This document shows positions 8,923-17,413 of a stretch of DNA of 17,500 nt, piece by piece (the first letter of the stretch is position 1; each line of letters opens with the position of its first letter). Source of the stretch: Stramonita haemastoma (taxonomy: Eukaryota > Mollusca > Gastropoda > Neogastropoda > Muricidae). The notes below the pieces were generated by a model. That model was not told the origin of the DNA, did no database searches, and was given only the letters and a program-made list of their open reading frames with translations. Made by a program: the position numbers and the translations under genes. The stretch is from the NCBI GenBank assembly GCA_030674155.1, contig CM060335.1, forward strand, positions 28,773,828-28,791,327. Direction: 5' to 3'.

Positions 8923-9214
8923 GCAAATTAAGCTTGATATATTTCTCTACCTTCATACAAATGGCCCACAAACCAAGGCCTCCATGTAGGCAGCATAGAT
9001 ATTAACATGCAACTAAGAAAAAAGATAATATTCCGACCATAATGTACAACAATGCAAGCAGTTTCATTTATTTTGTCTTGCTGAATCTCGACTTTCACCA
9101 CATGTAACTGAAGCATGCATGAATATTCCAGGGTATCAGATCTTCCGCCATGATACACACAAACCTAAGTACTGGGCTATTAACATATTTCACTTCTTCA
9201 CTGACTTGTATAAG
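8923..9214. other. Spacer before LINE-A
   Basis: No recognised feature. A 76-codon minus-strand frame at 8928-9158 has no motif I recognise and shows no continuation. The 5' boundary of LINE-A may lie somewhere in here. Confidence 0.4.
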
Positions 9215-9900
9215 ACTATGCAACTTTGATGTTTATGACATTGAATAATTTTGGTTGAAAGAAGATTAACATAATACAGTCCAACATTAAAAGTATTTAT
9301 GTACAGAAACCCTTCGGAAACCACTGACTGGTTAGCAAGATGTAACTCCCTTACGGATGAACTGACACTTTTAAACTATGAAATAATATTTATTATTCTT
9401 GGGGATTTTAACATAGGCTTATTAAAACTTAAGTCTAATTGAGTCACAGCAGTACTATATTTGGCCTGGAACAACTAGTATCAGGACTAACTCAGGCAAA
9501 AGATAACTCTACAACATTGATAGATCATATCTCAAAGCAGAACATAATTCTGTATGTGCTCCCTCATGTGGACGCAGTGGTTTTAATCCTGTGTGTTTTA
9601 CTTGGTATCAAAATCGTTAAAAAATTCCTTGAGTAGGGTATGAAACTATTTTCTACAGAAAATTTGATAGGTTTAATGAATGAGATTTTTTTTCAGACCT
9701 GGGAAACTCGCCATTACAAGACATATCAAATTAGAGACCCCAATGAAGCTGCTAAATTCTAGATTACTACATTCATTTCAGTGCATGATAAGCGTGCACC
9801 CTTCATAAAAAAGAGTTAAAGAAAAAACTAAACTTCCTTTGATAACAAGAAGACATAGAGTCTGATATATACTTAAAAGACTATTTGAAAACCCATAGTT
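9215..9900 (+). pseudogene. LINE-A block 1: EEP endonuclease C-terminal half
   Basis: The EEP (exonuclease-endonuclease-phosphatase) endonuclease nicks target DNA to prime reverse transcription. Visible pieces are DVYDIE and FWLKE, then YRNPSETTDWL near 9300-9330 (family YRPP/YRNP block). ILGDFNIGLL follows at about 9395-9420 with the GDFN motif at 9401-9412, then LVSGLTQAKDNSTTLIDHIS (family TR..DNSSTLIDHI) and a degraded SDH-PVC-like region near 9570-9610. From 9660 a linker reads KFDRFNE, DLGNSPLQDI, DKRAPFIKKR-like. Several frames are needed. The N-terminal catalytic residues are not preserved or lie beyond recognition upstream. Confidence 0.8.
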
Positions 9901-10342
9901 AAAAAGGAAGGTGGCAGGATGGTTAAGACGTTCGCCTGCCAACAAGTAAACCGTGAGGTTCTGGGTTTGTACCCAGCCTCGCCCTTTCTCCCCAGTTTGA
10001 CAAAAAAAATCGAACTGAATGTCAAAGTCATTGGGATGTAACTAGAAACCGAGACCCCGTGTGCGAACGCACGCAGAACATATTTCACACTCGTTAAAAC
10101 CCCATTCCACCTTTCGGAAGATCAGGCCATCGTGTGCCGGTAGGGGCGATGACAAAAAAAAAAAAAAAATAAATAAACAGCATGCACACAGGTGTCGTGT
10201 TTAGACACCATCCCTGAGGAAAAAAAGAAAATAAGTAATGGCTAAGCGATGCACTTGTTGCGATACGCTCTCCCTGGGGAGAGCAGCCCGAATTTCACGC
10301 AGAGAAATCTGCTGTGACATAAAAAGTTATAAAATAAATAAA
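9901..10342 (+). mobile_element. tRNA-headed SINE with S1 body and a distinct 3' tail, inserted in LINE-A
   Basis: The head at 9908-9975 has an A-box-like tggcaggatggttaaga (9912-9928) and a weakened B box, gggtttgtaccc (9963-9974). The S1 body follows (accgagaccccgtgtgcgaa, cgcacgcagaacat, atcaggccatcgtgtgcc) to about 10190. At 10193 the usual S1 ending is replaced by the 26-bp module also found at 7882-7907. Next is a different tail (10225-10325) with cgatgcacttgttgcgatac, tccctggggagagcagcccg and gcagagaaatctgctgtgac, and finally an (AAATA)n end. The LINE-A reading continues on both sides, so this inserted into LINE-A. Target duplication is not clear. Confidence 0.82.
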
Positions 10343-10508
10343 TAAATAAAATAAATAAAACAGTAGTTTTAAATGCAAAGAAACAAACTACCTTCACTCA
10401 AGCACAGATCAAAACGCTATTACTTAAAAAAAAAACACAACAACCCTGTTAATCACAACTACAAACTTTCACCAGGTATGGAAAACCATCAATAGTTTAT
10501 GTAATAAA
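10343..10508 (+). pseudogene. LINE-A block 2: linker between endonuclease and RT
   Basis: In shifting frames it reads RNKLPSLKHRSKRYYLKKK and then VWKTINSLCNKM, matching the basic linker (RNK...K..YY... K.WKTIN.L) that precedes the RT domain in this type of LINE. It is interrupted at about 10509. Confidence 0.72.
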
Positions 10509-10975
10509 ATGGTAAAGTAAAGGTTAAGGTGTCCCATAACCTAGGCAGTCATAGGGCAGCAAGGCATCAGATACCTCAGCTTCTCTAGGGGCCAGCATTT
10601 TGAGGGCAGCACCCATCTCCTCTCCCTCACGTTTTACCTTCCCTGACCCTGAGAAAGGCAGGTACCCCTTTAAAGCTGGGAGAACTGGGGGACTGTACTG
10701 AAGCCAAGGCACACAAATGGTCACCCATAGTAATCCTCATTTATTTTAGTTTTCAACAAAGGTTGGTATTTGTCTTTGAATGTTTTAGAAGTCAATTAAC
10801 ATGAATTTTTTTGTGAGGGCAGGATGAAAAAAAGTTGTGTGAACTTAATCTTTTACCCTCAATAAAGATCATTTTGACTTGACTTGACTTGACTTGACTT
10901 GACCCATCCAACTGGTAACCATGCTCGATGCTACTTAATTTGACTTGGGGAAAGAGAGTGCTCCCCCTGTATTTC
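10509..10975. mobile_element. Insertion 2 in LINE-A: unclassified repeat with (TTGAC)n array
   Basis: Sequence foreign to LINE-A, flanked by a 10-bp direct repeat, atgtaataaa, at 10499-10508 and 10976-10985. The left part (10513-10745) is GC-richer and has an open minus-strand frame of 66 codons (10524-10724, including MGAALKMLAPREAEVSDALL) that I do not recognise. The right part contains aataaagatcattttgactt followed by five TTGAC units ending near 10902, typical of a non-LTR retroposon 3' end, then about 70 bp more. It may be composite. Orientation unresolved. Confidence 0.55.
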
Positions 10976-10985
10976 ATGTAATAAA

Positions 10986-11780
10986 CCTATCTCAAAAAGT
11001 CAAAAGATATTTAAAGACATAGCAGCTGAGGAATTGGACACGCAATTTCAAACTTCATTATTAAAGTCATATCATGTGACAAATCAATTAGAAATGATCA
11101 CCAGTCCTTAAAACAATATATCAAATGAAAAGACGTTAATTCATAAAGCCTATGTAAAGCCTATCTCTCCAGAGAAATTCTAGACCACGTGATCTTGATA
11201 ATCTGGATGGAAGAATACTGAAGTTTTCTGGTCCAATTATAGATGAAATACTGACATATCTATTAACTTGTGTTTAGAGAAAAAACAAAACTTTCCTCAT
11301 ATTTAAAAGGGCAAGTCATACCGGTCCCAAATCTGGTTATTCTTCTTGTCATTCAAATTACAGACCAATTTCAATCCTATCTGTCTTATCTAAAACTATC
11401 AAAAACATTCCAAAGATCTTAATTTCCATACTTTGTAAACAATAATTTAATAAATGAAGATCAGTCAGGCTTTCGTGAAAAACTATTCCTGTCACACAGC
11501 TCTAACTCAACTTACCCATAGTCTCTTACACAAAATAAATGAAAATAAGTATACAGGTCTACTGTTTGCTGACTTTGGAACAGCGTTTGATGGAATCAAT
11601 CACTCCTTGCGAAAAATCCTTGTGAAAACTTCACCTGTATAATGTGACACCAGAAATAATCAACATTTTAACAAGTTTTTTGTCAGCTAGGCAGCAGCTG
11701 GTAACTGCAATTAACCTAACATCAGAACTAGTATGTATCAACATGGAGTACCACAAGGATCAATATTGGGTTGTCTTTCC
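10986..11780 (+). pseudogene. LINE-A block 3: RT fingers and palm up to motif B
   Basis: Pieces in order: KDIAAEELDTQFQTSLL-like text near 11015-11070; DLDNLDGRILKFSGPIIDEI near 11195-11250; KSGYSSCHSNYRPISILSVL near 11330-11390 (family SNYRPISILP); VNNNLINEDQSGF near 11430-11475; YSCHTALTQL after a frameshift; FADFGTAFDGINHS near 11565-11605 (RT motif A with its Asp); and GVPQGSILG at 11745-11771 (RT motif B). Reverse transcriptase copies the LINE RNA at the nicked target. It is cut at 11781 by insertion 3, in the middle of the conserved block after motif B. Confidence 0.88.
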
Positions 11781-12639
11781 AGCTGCCTTAGCGCAGTGGT
11801 TAGTGCCTTGGATTTCGGACTGGAAGGTTGCGGGTTTGAATCCCTTAAGAGTCATAGGGATTTTCCGGACTCTGGCCGGCTTCTACCCAGAGTGAGTGTG
11901 CTGTGGGCTCAGTGGGGAGATTGGGACCACACAGTTGAGCTTCATCCACTTTACGGATGCGAATTTGAGAGTGTTGCTCTAATAACCTGACCAACACTGC
12001 AGGTGTCTGTATCTCTGGGGACCGGTTGACGCTGGGATATATTATGACAGAAAGCGTAGAGTACAACCCTGTCAAGTACTCTCAAAGCAGATGCAATTCC
12101 ACAGCAGCAGCATTACATCATCCCCATCACCATTGATCATCATGCAATAATAAAAATTGCCTCTGATTCAGTGGCTCCCGTTGCTCTGGTTTTATGGTGA
12201 CCTCAGACTTGGTTTCCCTGTACACTTCTGTGCCTGTGGTGAGTTTGTGTCAAGGCCTTTGGGGTTGGAGGTTCGCAGGGAGACAGTCGTTGGAGGAACG
12301 TTGTGGTGGTTGCCACCTCAGGTGGATGACTCACTCAGTCTGGCTCCGCGACTGAGCTAATACTGTCCTTAATAGGGGATTTAGTAGGTGGTGTCCTGCG
12401 TATGTTAGATCAGAACAGGCACCACTGAACACCACCAAAGTGACTCAGCAGAAGTGCACGCCCCTCTGGCTGGTGGCCCCACGGCGACCAAATATTGATG
12501 GACTCCCTGTGGACTACAAATCACGAGGTTGAGACACAACGAATCTGGGTATGGCTGTGGCGGGGAGATTGAAGTGAGTGGCATGGGAACAACAGCACTT
12601 GGACGTCACAGAAGATGATGCAGCAAAAAAAATATATGT
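11781..12639 (+). mobile_element. Long (about 860 bp) tRNA-headed retroposon in LINE-A with target-site duplication
   Basis: The head at about 11784-11850 is strongly tRNA-like: ttagcgcagtggttagtgcc (11789-11808) gives an A box and gggtttgaatccc (11832-11844) a B box. The unit ends at an A-rich run, gcaaaaaaaatatatgta. The LINE sequence atattgggttgtctttcc (11763-11780) is repeated as atattgggtcatcttttg (about 12640-12657), a target-site duplication of about 16 bp with few mismatches. LINE-A coding resumes immediately after it. The unit is long for a SINE. 11850-12639 has no coding frame of substance and no second tRNA head, so it is either one long SINE-like element or a composite inserted as one. 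Confidence 0.85.
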
Positions 12640-12655
12640 ATATTGGGTCATCTTT

Positions 12656-13535
12656 TGTTTTCAATATAATTATGGAAATGATTTACCCTTATTATTAGAA
12701 TGTAGCTGTGATTTATTTGCTGATAACACATCCCTCTACTGCAGTGATACTTAAGCTACAAACAGACACTAAAACTTCAAAACAATATTAACAGATTGAT
12801 TATTTTGGACTCAATTAAACATATGACTTTGAATGCACAAAAAGCTAAGTATATGTACGTATTAGCAAGACAAAAGAGAGAAAAATGAAAAATGAATTCG
12901 GACTAGCTGCTAATAGATCAAAAAAGTGATTGAAGAAGGTGACTCAAACAAAATTCTGGGCAAAATTCTTGACAAAAATCTTACTTGGACTGACCACGTG
13001 ATGGCACTAGGAAAACGTTATGAAAAAAGGTACTTCAGTAATCAAAACTAAAATACTTTCTAGACAATCATTCAAGCGAACTCTTTTTGTGTCATATTTT
13101 ACCTATAGTTGACTATGCTTCATCTCTGTGGGACAGTTGCAGTGAAACTAATTCAAACTTATTCACTGATTGTGTAGAGTACTAAAACTCATCATATGAA
13201 AAGCAAGCTCCTTAACCATTAATGGTTGTAAGCAAACAAATATCCATACATTTCAAAACAGACTTTATTTCAGTAAGGTTCCATTTGCTAAAATGGTTGT
13301 CAATGGAAATGACTCTCACAATATCAACAGTGGGTTAAAAGTTAATGAGCATAGGCATAAGCATCTAATAACGTTTCCCAGTCCCAGAAATAATCTTTAC
13401 GAAACAAGCTTCTTATACTCAGGTATTAATTTATTGAACAAGCTCCCATACCGTTTTAAATGTATCAAAAACAAAAATAAGTTCAAGAATCAGTTGAAAA
13501 GTTACTTAATGCACTTATGCAAAAATATTTAAGAG
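12656..13535 (+). pseudogene. LINE-A block 4: RT motif C, thumb and C terminus
   Basis: It resumes with LLFSI, a one-base slip, then NDLPLLLECSCDLFADNTSL. The catalytic motif C reads FADN at 12716-12727, where FADD is expected, so the second Asp is Asn. The thumb follows: NKILGKILDKNLTWTDHV near 12935-12995, then IVDYASSLWDSCSETNSNLF in pieces near 13105-13165. The last open stretch, 13293-13532, reads HNINSGLKVNEH, NNLYETSFLYSGINLLNKLP and KNKFKNQLKSYLMHL, a typical C terminus of RNase H-less LINEs, ending in a stop at about 13530. Frameshifts throughout. Confidence 0.88.
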
Positions 13536-14359
13536 CTTAATCACAAACCCAATCAGCCATGCTTAGATTGAATATATTGGTACCTTTTGCTGCCCCCAAA
13601 ATCTTGCAGGTATGATTTATTGTGACCAGAAATATTACACTTTGCATGCTATGGATGTATGCAAAAGGGGAAGACGAGGAGAAAGACTTTTTTAAAAAAG
13701 TGTTCATAAAAAGGTATAAGTGATGTATGTAAAACCATGTACAATCTGCAAATTTAAATATAATGGCAAAGGAGAAAACCAAATGGCTGACCTGATGGCT
13801 ACATTGGTAACTTTTATTTTTCATTATTATAATTCTGTTTCCTGTTTGTCTTTTCCCCCTTCCTCCTTGATAACCCCCCTCCCTGTCCATCTGACCCTTT
13901 TTTGTTTTTGTTGTGTTTTTGCTGTAAGTGGTGATGGGTATTATCATATTGTATGATTATTGTGTTTGTTTGTTTTCTTTGTTTCGGTTTGGTTTCTTCT
14001 TTCTTTTTGACTTTTGATATTTTTATTTCGTTTTTTATACATAAAGTACGAACTTGGTCTTTGACCATCTACTGATAGATGGCAGGAAGTATTTCCTTAA
14101 TTATCATGGTGCCCTGACAGAAAACAAATAGGAAAGCAGCCTGCCTGTTTTTGACATGGGTTTTTTCAAGGTGAAAAGTGGAGAGGGGGAAAAAATGATA
14201 CCGCTGCTATTAGCACAGTCTGTCACTGGTCAGATGACATTGCTGCCCACTGCCAAGCAAACCAAAACAGCAAGACTAAAGTGCCAGCATGTTGCACGTG
14301 CATACGTACAGCAAGCACAGTGTATATAAAGTCTTCAAATAAACCCTTTTCTATTTTGT
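13536..14359. other. LINE-A 3' UTR (probable) and spacer before LINE-B
   Basis: No gene. 13730-14055 is strongly T-rich on the + strand and ends with tatacataaagtacgaactt, compatible with a LINE 3' UTR. The 136-codon minus-strand frame at 13537-13947 has no motif and reads through this UTR-like sequence. 14060-14359 shows nothing recognisable beyond tatataaag and aataaa words. Confidence 0.45.
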
Positions 14360-15000
14360 TATTGAAATGTAAAGGGTTAGTTTTCTAATCTTTCTGATTG
14401 TGATTTATATTTGTTTTTCATAGTTTTTATTTTGTCGACTTGATTGAAACTTTTTTGGAAAATGTTGTTTTTTTCCAGTATATACAGTTAGGAGGACTGA
14501 TTTGTTTAGTAAATAATGAGTTACAGTCCTTTGTTAGATATGTTGATGTCAGTCATACCAATTTTTGTGTTATTGATCTATAAAAAAAACACCTGTTTGG
14601 TTTGGATAAAGATGTGTTGTATTTCTGTTTATATCTACCTCCAGAAAGTTCTCCTTTTTATGCCCATTTTGATGTGGTGAATAAAATAAATATGCTTGAG
14701 GAATATCTTAATGATTTTGTGATATAACATGATATTATTGCCATATTGAATGCTGATTTGAATAGTAGAACTGCCAATATTTCTCAAGATTTCTTTTTGC
14801 AGATTTTATGATAATCAGCATAAAAGTAGTCCCGTTAGTTATTTTTGGTCATTCAGAAGATTGTGTTTTAAATGAATATGGAAAACTACACTTAAATATG
14901 TGGACTGCTTTGGATATATGTATTTTGAATGGTGATTGTAAAGGCTACCTGCAAGGTTGCTGTACATATTTTCCTGAATAAGGAAGCAGTATCAAGAACT
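14360..15000 (+). pseudogene. LINE-B endonuclease (EEP) remnant
   Basis: Starting at NVKG near 14367, it reads NLSDCDLYLFF, DLIETFLENVVFF, ELQSFVRYVDVSHTNFCVID, LYLPPESSPFYAHFDV (about 14630-14680; family VYLPPE.SPYY) and NMLEEYLNDF. ILNADLNSRTANI follows, in which the metal-site motif normally GDLNSRT reads ADLNSRT at 14752-14772. Then NEYGKLHLNMWTALDICILN starts at 14871. The protein would nick target DNA; the changed motif and internal stops show loss of function. Confidence 0.82.
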
Positions 15001-15700
15001 GTTTTCTATTTTCCAAAATAATGTTTTCCAAAGTAATTGACTGTTACGAATTAACTGTATCTGAATGCATTGATTCAGACAATATATCCTTGAAACTCTA
15101 TATTTCTTTTCCTAGAAAACATGTATGTAAAAACAAGATCAAGACTTTGATAAAGAAAAATTAGTATGGAATGATGTGTATGCTCATGTTTTTGTTCATA
15201 GGTAGTGCAGTGAACAATTAGTGTAGATATTGATGTGGCAAAAAAAATAGATGTGGATGTGAATGATGCACTAATTATGTTTAATTTATAGTTGCATTAA
15301 GGAAAGCATGTACGTGTAGATAGCAAAAAGCCATCTGGTGACTTGTATTATCAGGAATGGTTTGTAAAAAGAAGAAAGTAAGAACATTTTCACAAGTATG
15401 TGGAGTTCATGCACAGAAAATAATAAAGATGCCTCTTTAATTGCAAGTCGCAAATAAAAGAGTCTATAAAAGAGAAAACAGAGGCCATTTAATAAATCAT
15501 TGGCAGAGAAGCTTGTTACGTCAGCGAACAATCAGAGAGGTTTGGAATGCTGTTCATCATATTTTATTTAAAAGGGAAGCAGTCCAGATGCAATAGAACC
15601 CCTGATGGATGGTTTTGTCATTTTAAAGCTTTGTTAGGATCAAGTTTTGAAAATGTTGATAAAGATGTACCAGACAATGGCATTAGTAATTGTATGAATT
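15001..15700 (+). pseudogene. LINE-B linker region, heavily decayed
   Basis: Little can be aligned here. Short readable pieces such as DNISLKLYISF near 15080-15110 and WFCHFKALLGSSFENVDKDV near 15615-15670 lie between the endonuclease and RT and are colinear with them. No separate gene or insertion is apparent. The minus-strand frame at 15286-15531 is antisense to this region and not credible. Confidence 0.5.
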
Positions 15701-16686
15701 GCCTTATTTCTAAATAGGAAGTTTTGCTACCTTTAGGAAAACTTAAAAATTGTAAGGCAGCTGGCGCTGATGGTATAGCTAGTGAACTGTTTAAAAATTT
15801 ATCTGATCAAGTTGTCCTATTTTTCTTCAAGTTGTCATATGAATTATTCAATAATGGTGTATACCTGAATAACTGAAATGAATCTATTATTTTGCCACTC
15901 TATGAGAAAGGTGAGGTAATTAACCCTTATAACTATACAGGAATTTCCCTTAATGATGTAAGTAGTACACTTTAAGGATATTTATGTAGAAAGATAATGG
16001 GTAGATAAAATCAATACTACAGGTTATCATGAGGCTGGTTTCAAAAGTGGATATTTAACAGTGGACCATATGTGTTTACTCTGCTAGCACCTATTCCAAA
16101 GCAATTTGCACATAATCGAAAGCTCTGTCCTGCTTTTATTGACTTTTTAAGTGTGTTGACTCTAATAGTAGTAACATTCTTTGGTCTGTTTTGGAAAAGA
16201 ATGGTCTTAAAAATAAATTTTATACATGTGTTAAAATATGCAGCATTCTGTTAAAGGTAGAGTTTGTTGTGGTGATAAATTAACTTATTGCATTAATTGT
16301 ACTGTTTTAAAACAGAGTGATGCTTGCAGCCAAGTTTTGTTTTCCCTGTTCATTAATGAGTTAGCAATAGAAGTTAGTAATGATGGAAGACTTGGGGCTT
16401 TATTATCAATAGACACGTTTGAGGTGTTTTTACTATTGCTAGCTCACGATGTCATTCTAATGTCTGACACTGTGACTGGTTTGCAGACACAACTAAACAA
16501 CTAGCATCGTTCAGCTGCAAAACTTCAGATGAAACTTTATATAAATATAAACTAATATCATAGCATTTTGGGAAGGAGGTTATTTTAGTGTAAGAAAAAG
16601 ATGGGTTCATAATGGAGTGTTAATGCCAGTAGTAAATGTTTATAAATGCCTAGGAATATTCTTCTCTACTTTTGTGAGTTTTAGTG
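15701..16686 (+). pseudogene. LINE-B reverse transcriptase, fingers and palm
   Basis: Ordered blocks are LGKLKNCKAAGADGIASELF near 15735-15795, LSYELFNNGVYL, NESIILPLYEKGEVINPYNY followed by TGISLNDV (family NYRGISL), GFKSGY-like with VDHM near 16035-16070, and TLLAPIPKQFAHNRKLCPAF with IDFL (16075-16150; motif A region with Asp). Then come RVCCGDKLTYCINC, KQSDACSQVLFSLFINELAI (family KQGDVCSPVLFSLF, Gly to Ser) and LLLAHDVILMS near 16436-16468. Motif C should read ADDV; the first Asp is His (codon cac at 16445-16447). MPVVNVYKCLGIFFST ends the block at the duplication. Dead by active-site change, frameshifts and stops. Confidence 0.88.
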
Positions 16687-16689
16687 CAG

Positions 16690-17033
16690 CACGAGCAAGA
16701 GTGGTATGAGACCTGACATAGCAGTCAACTCCCATTCAACCAAGCAGCTGATCATGGTAGAGCTGGCTCTTTCATATGAGAACAGGATGGAGGCATCTCA
16801 CGCCTACAAGACTGAAAATTATGCAGATCTGGCTAACAGCCTGAGGAAAGACACGTATCAGGTTGAAGTCCTTGCTGCAGAAGTCGGAGCCAGGGGGGTT
16901 GTTGGAGAATCTGCATACAACCTCATGAAACAGCTCTCGATTGCAGGGAAGGGAAAAAAACAGAGCCCTGAAAGCCATGACAGAAGCAGCTGAGAGATGT
17001 TCAAGTTGGATCTGGTCAAGGAGAAAATAAAGT
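16690..17033 (+). pseudogene. Fragment of a PD-(D/E)XK-like nuclease domain from an RLE-type retroelement (probable)
   Basis: The frame from 16706 reads MRPDIAVNSHSTKQLIMVEL, then ENRMEASHAYKTENYADLAN, YQVEVLAAEVGARGVVGESA and MKQLSIAGKGK. After a one-base slip at an A-run near 16956-16962 it continues as RALKAMTEAAERCSSWIWSR and a stop. RPDI (residues 2-5) and VEL (18-20) are spaced like the Asp and Glu of a PD-(D/E)XK nuclease core, with E-x-A in place of D/E-x-K. I associate this sequence with C-terminal domains of retroelement pol proteins of restriction-like-endonuclease type (R2-like group); this is recall and the element name is not certain. Only about 110 residues remain. It lies inside the unit interrupting LINE-B, 40 bp upstream of a tRNA-like head. 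Confidence 0.6.
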
Positions 17034-17073
17034 GAACTACATAAGGCTTAGATGACCGTATAATATTGAGAAG

Positions 17074-17410
17074 CCCCTTAGCTCAGTTGGTAGAGTGCTC
17101 ACCCAATTAACTGAAAGTTAAGGAGTGCCAAGCTCACCCAGGACTTGGATGGGTGACCATAGGTGGCTAATTCCCCCCCCCCCCCCCCCCCCCCCGCAAA
17201 AAAGTGTGCATATCCAGAGACCAAGGGTTTGAATCCAAGTCTGAACTCATTACATACATAAAGGGGTAGCAGAGAGACATCGAGAGTCATGAACTGGATG
17301 TGGGCTGGCCTCCCTAGAGTGTAAGGAAGTTGAAAGGCCCAAAACTCTTGTTTGAATGGGGTTTTCTCCTCTGAGGACTCTCTGCTGCCATGCTCTACGC
17401 GATTTTAATA
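17074..17410 (+). mobile_element. SINE-like unit with tRNA-like A-box half, 5S-like block, poly-C and distant B box
   Basis: 17074-17100 (gccccttagctcagttggta then gagtgctc) matches the 5' half of a tRNA gene including a canonical A box. A small hairpin, ttaact-gaa-agttaa, lies at 17107-17121. acttggatgggtgacc at 17142-17157 matches the internal promoter (box C) region of 5S rRNA as I remember it. A run of 23 C follows at 17173-17195, then a B box, gggtttgaatcc, at 17225-17236, about 140 bp from the A box instead of the usual 30-60. The rest (17237-17410) is non-coding and ends with no clear A tail. It cannot fold as a normal tRNA. Confidence 0.6.
17173..17195. repeat. Poly-C tract (23 C)
   Basis: An uninterrupted run of 23 cytosines between the 5S-like block and the B box. 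Length likely uncertain in any assembly. Confidence 0.97.
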
Positions 17411-17413
17411 CCA

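Larger units (their letters stand above)
9215..13535 (+). mobile_element. LINE-A: CR1/Jockey-type non-LTR retrotransposon split by three insertions
   Basis: Four blocks on the + strand, 9215-9900, 10343-10508, 10986-11780 and 12656-13535, translate in order into one LINE pol protein: endonuclease, linker, RT and C terminus. About 2.5 kb of LINE sequence remains. The three gaps each hold foreign repeat sequence: 9901-10342 (S1-type SINE with a different tail), 10509-10975 (unknown repeats with a TTGAC array) and 11781-12639 (long tRNA-headed unit). The protein resembles the EEP plus RT LINEs of the CR1/Jockey superfamily without RNase H; exact clade not assigned. All blocks contain frameshifts and stops, so the copy is dead and older than its insertions. 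The 3' UTR probably continues to about 14050. Confidence 0.88.

Noticed and set aside
8928..9158. 76-codon minus-strand open frame
   Set aside because: No recognised motif, no continuation on either side, and AT-rich surroundings; probably chance.
13537..13947. 136-codon minus-strand open frame
   Set aside because: It lies antisense to the T-rich probable 3' UTR of LINE-A, its composition follows the base bias, and no domain is visible.
17074..17146. Possible functional tRNA gene
   Set aside because: Only the 5' half matches. There is no proper anticodon arm, and the B box is displaced by about 140 bp with a poly-C run between.
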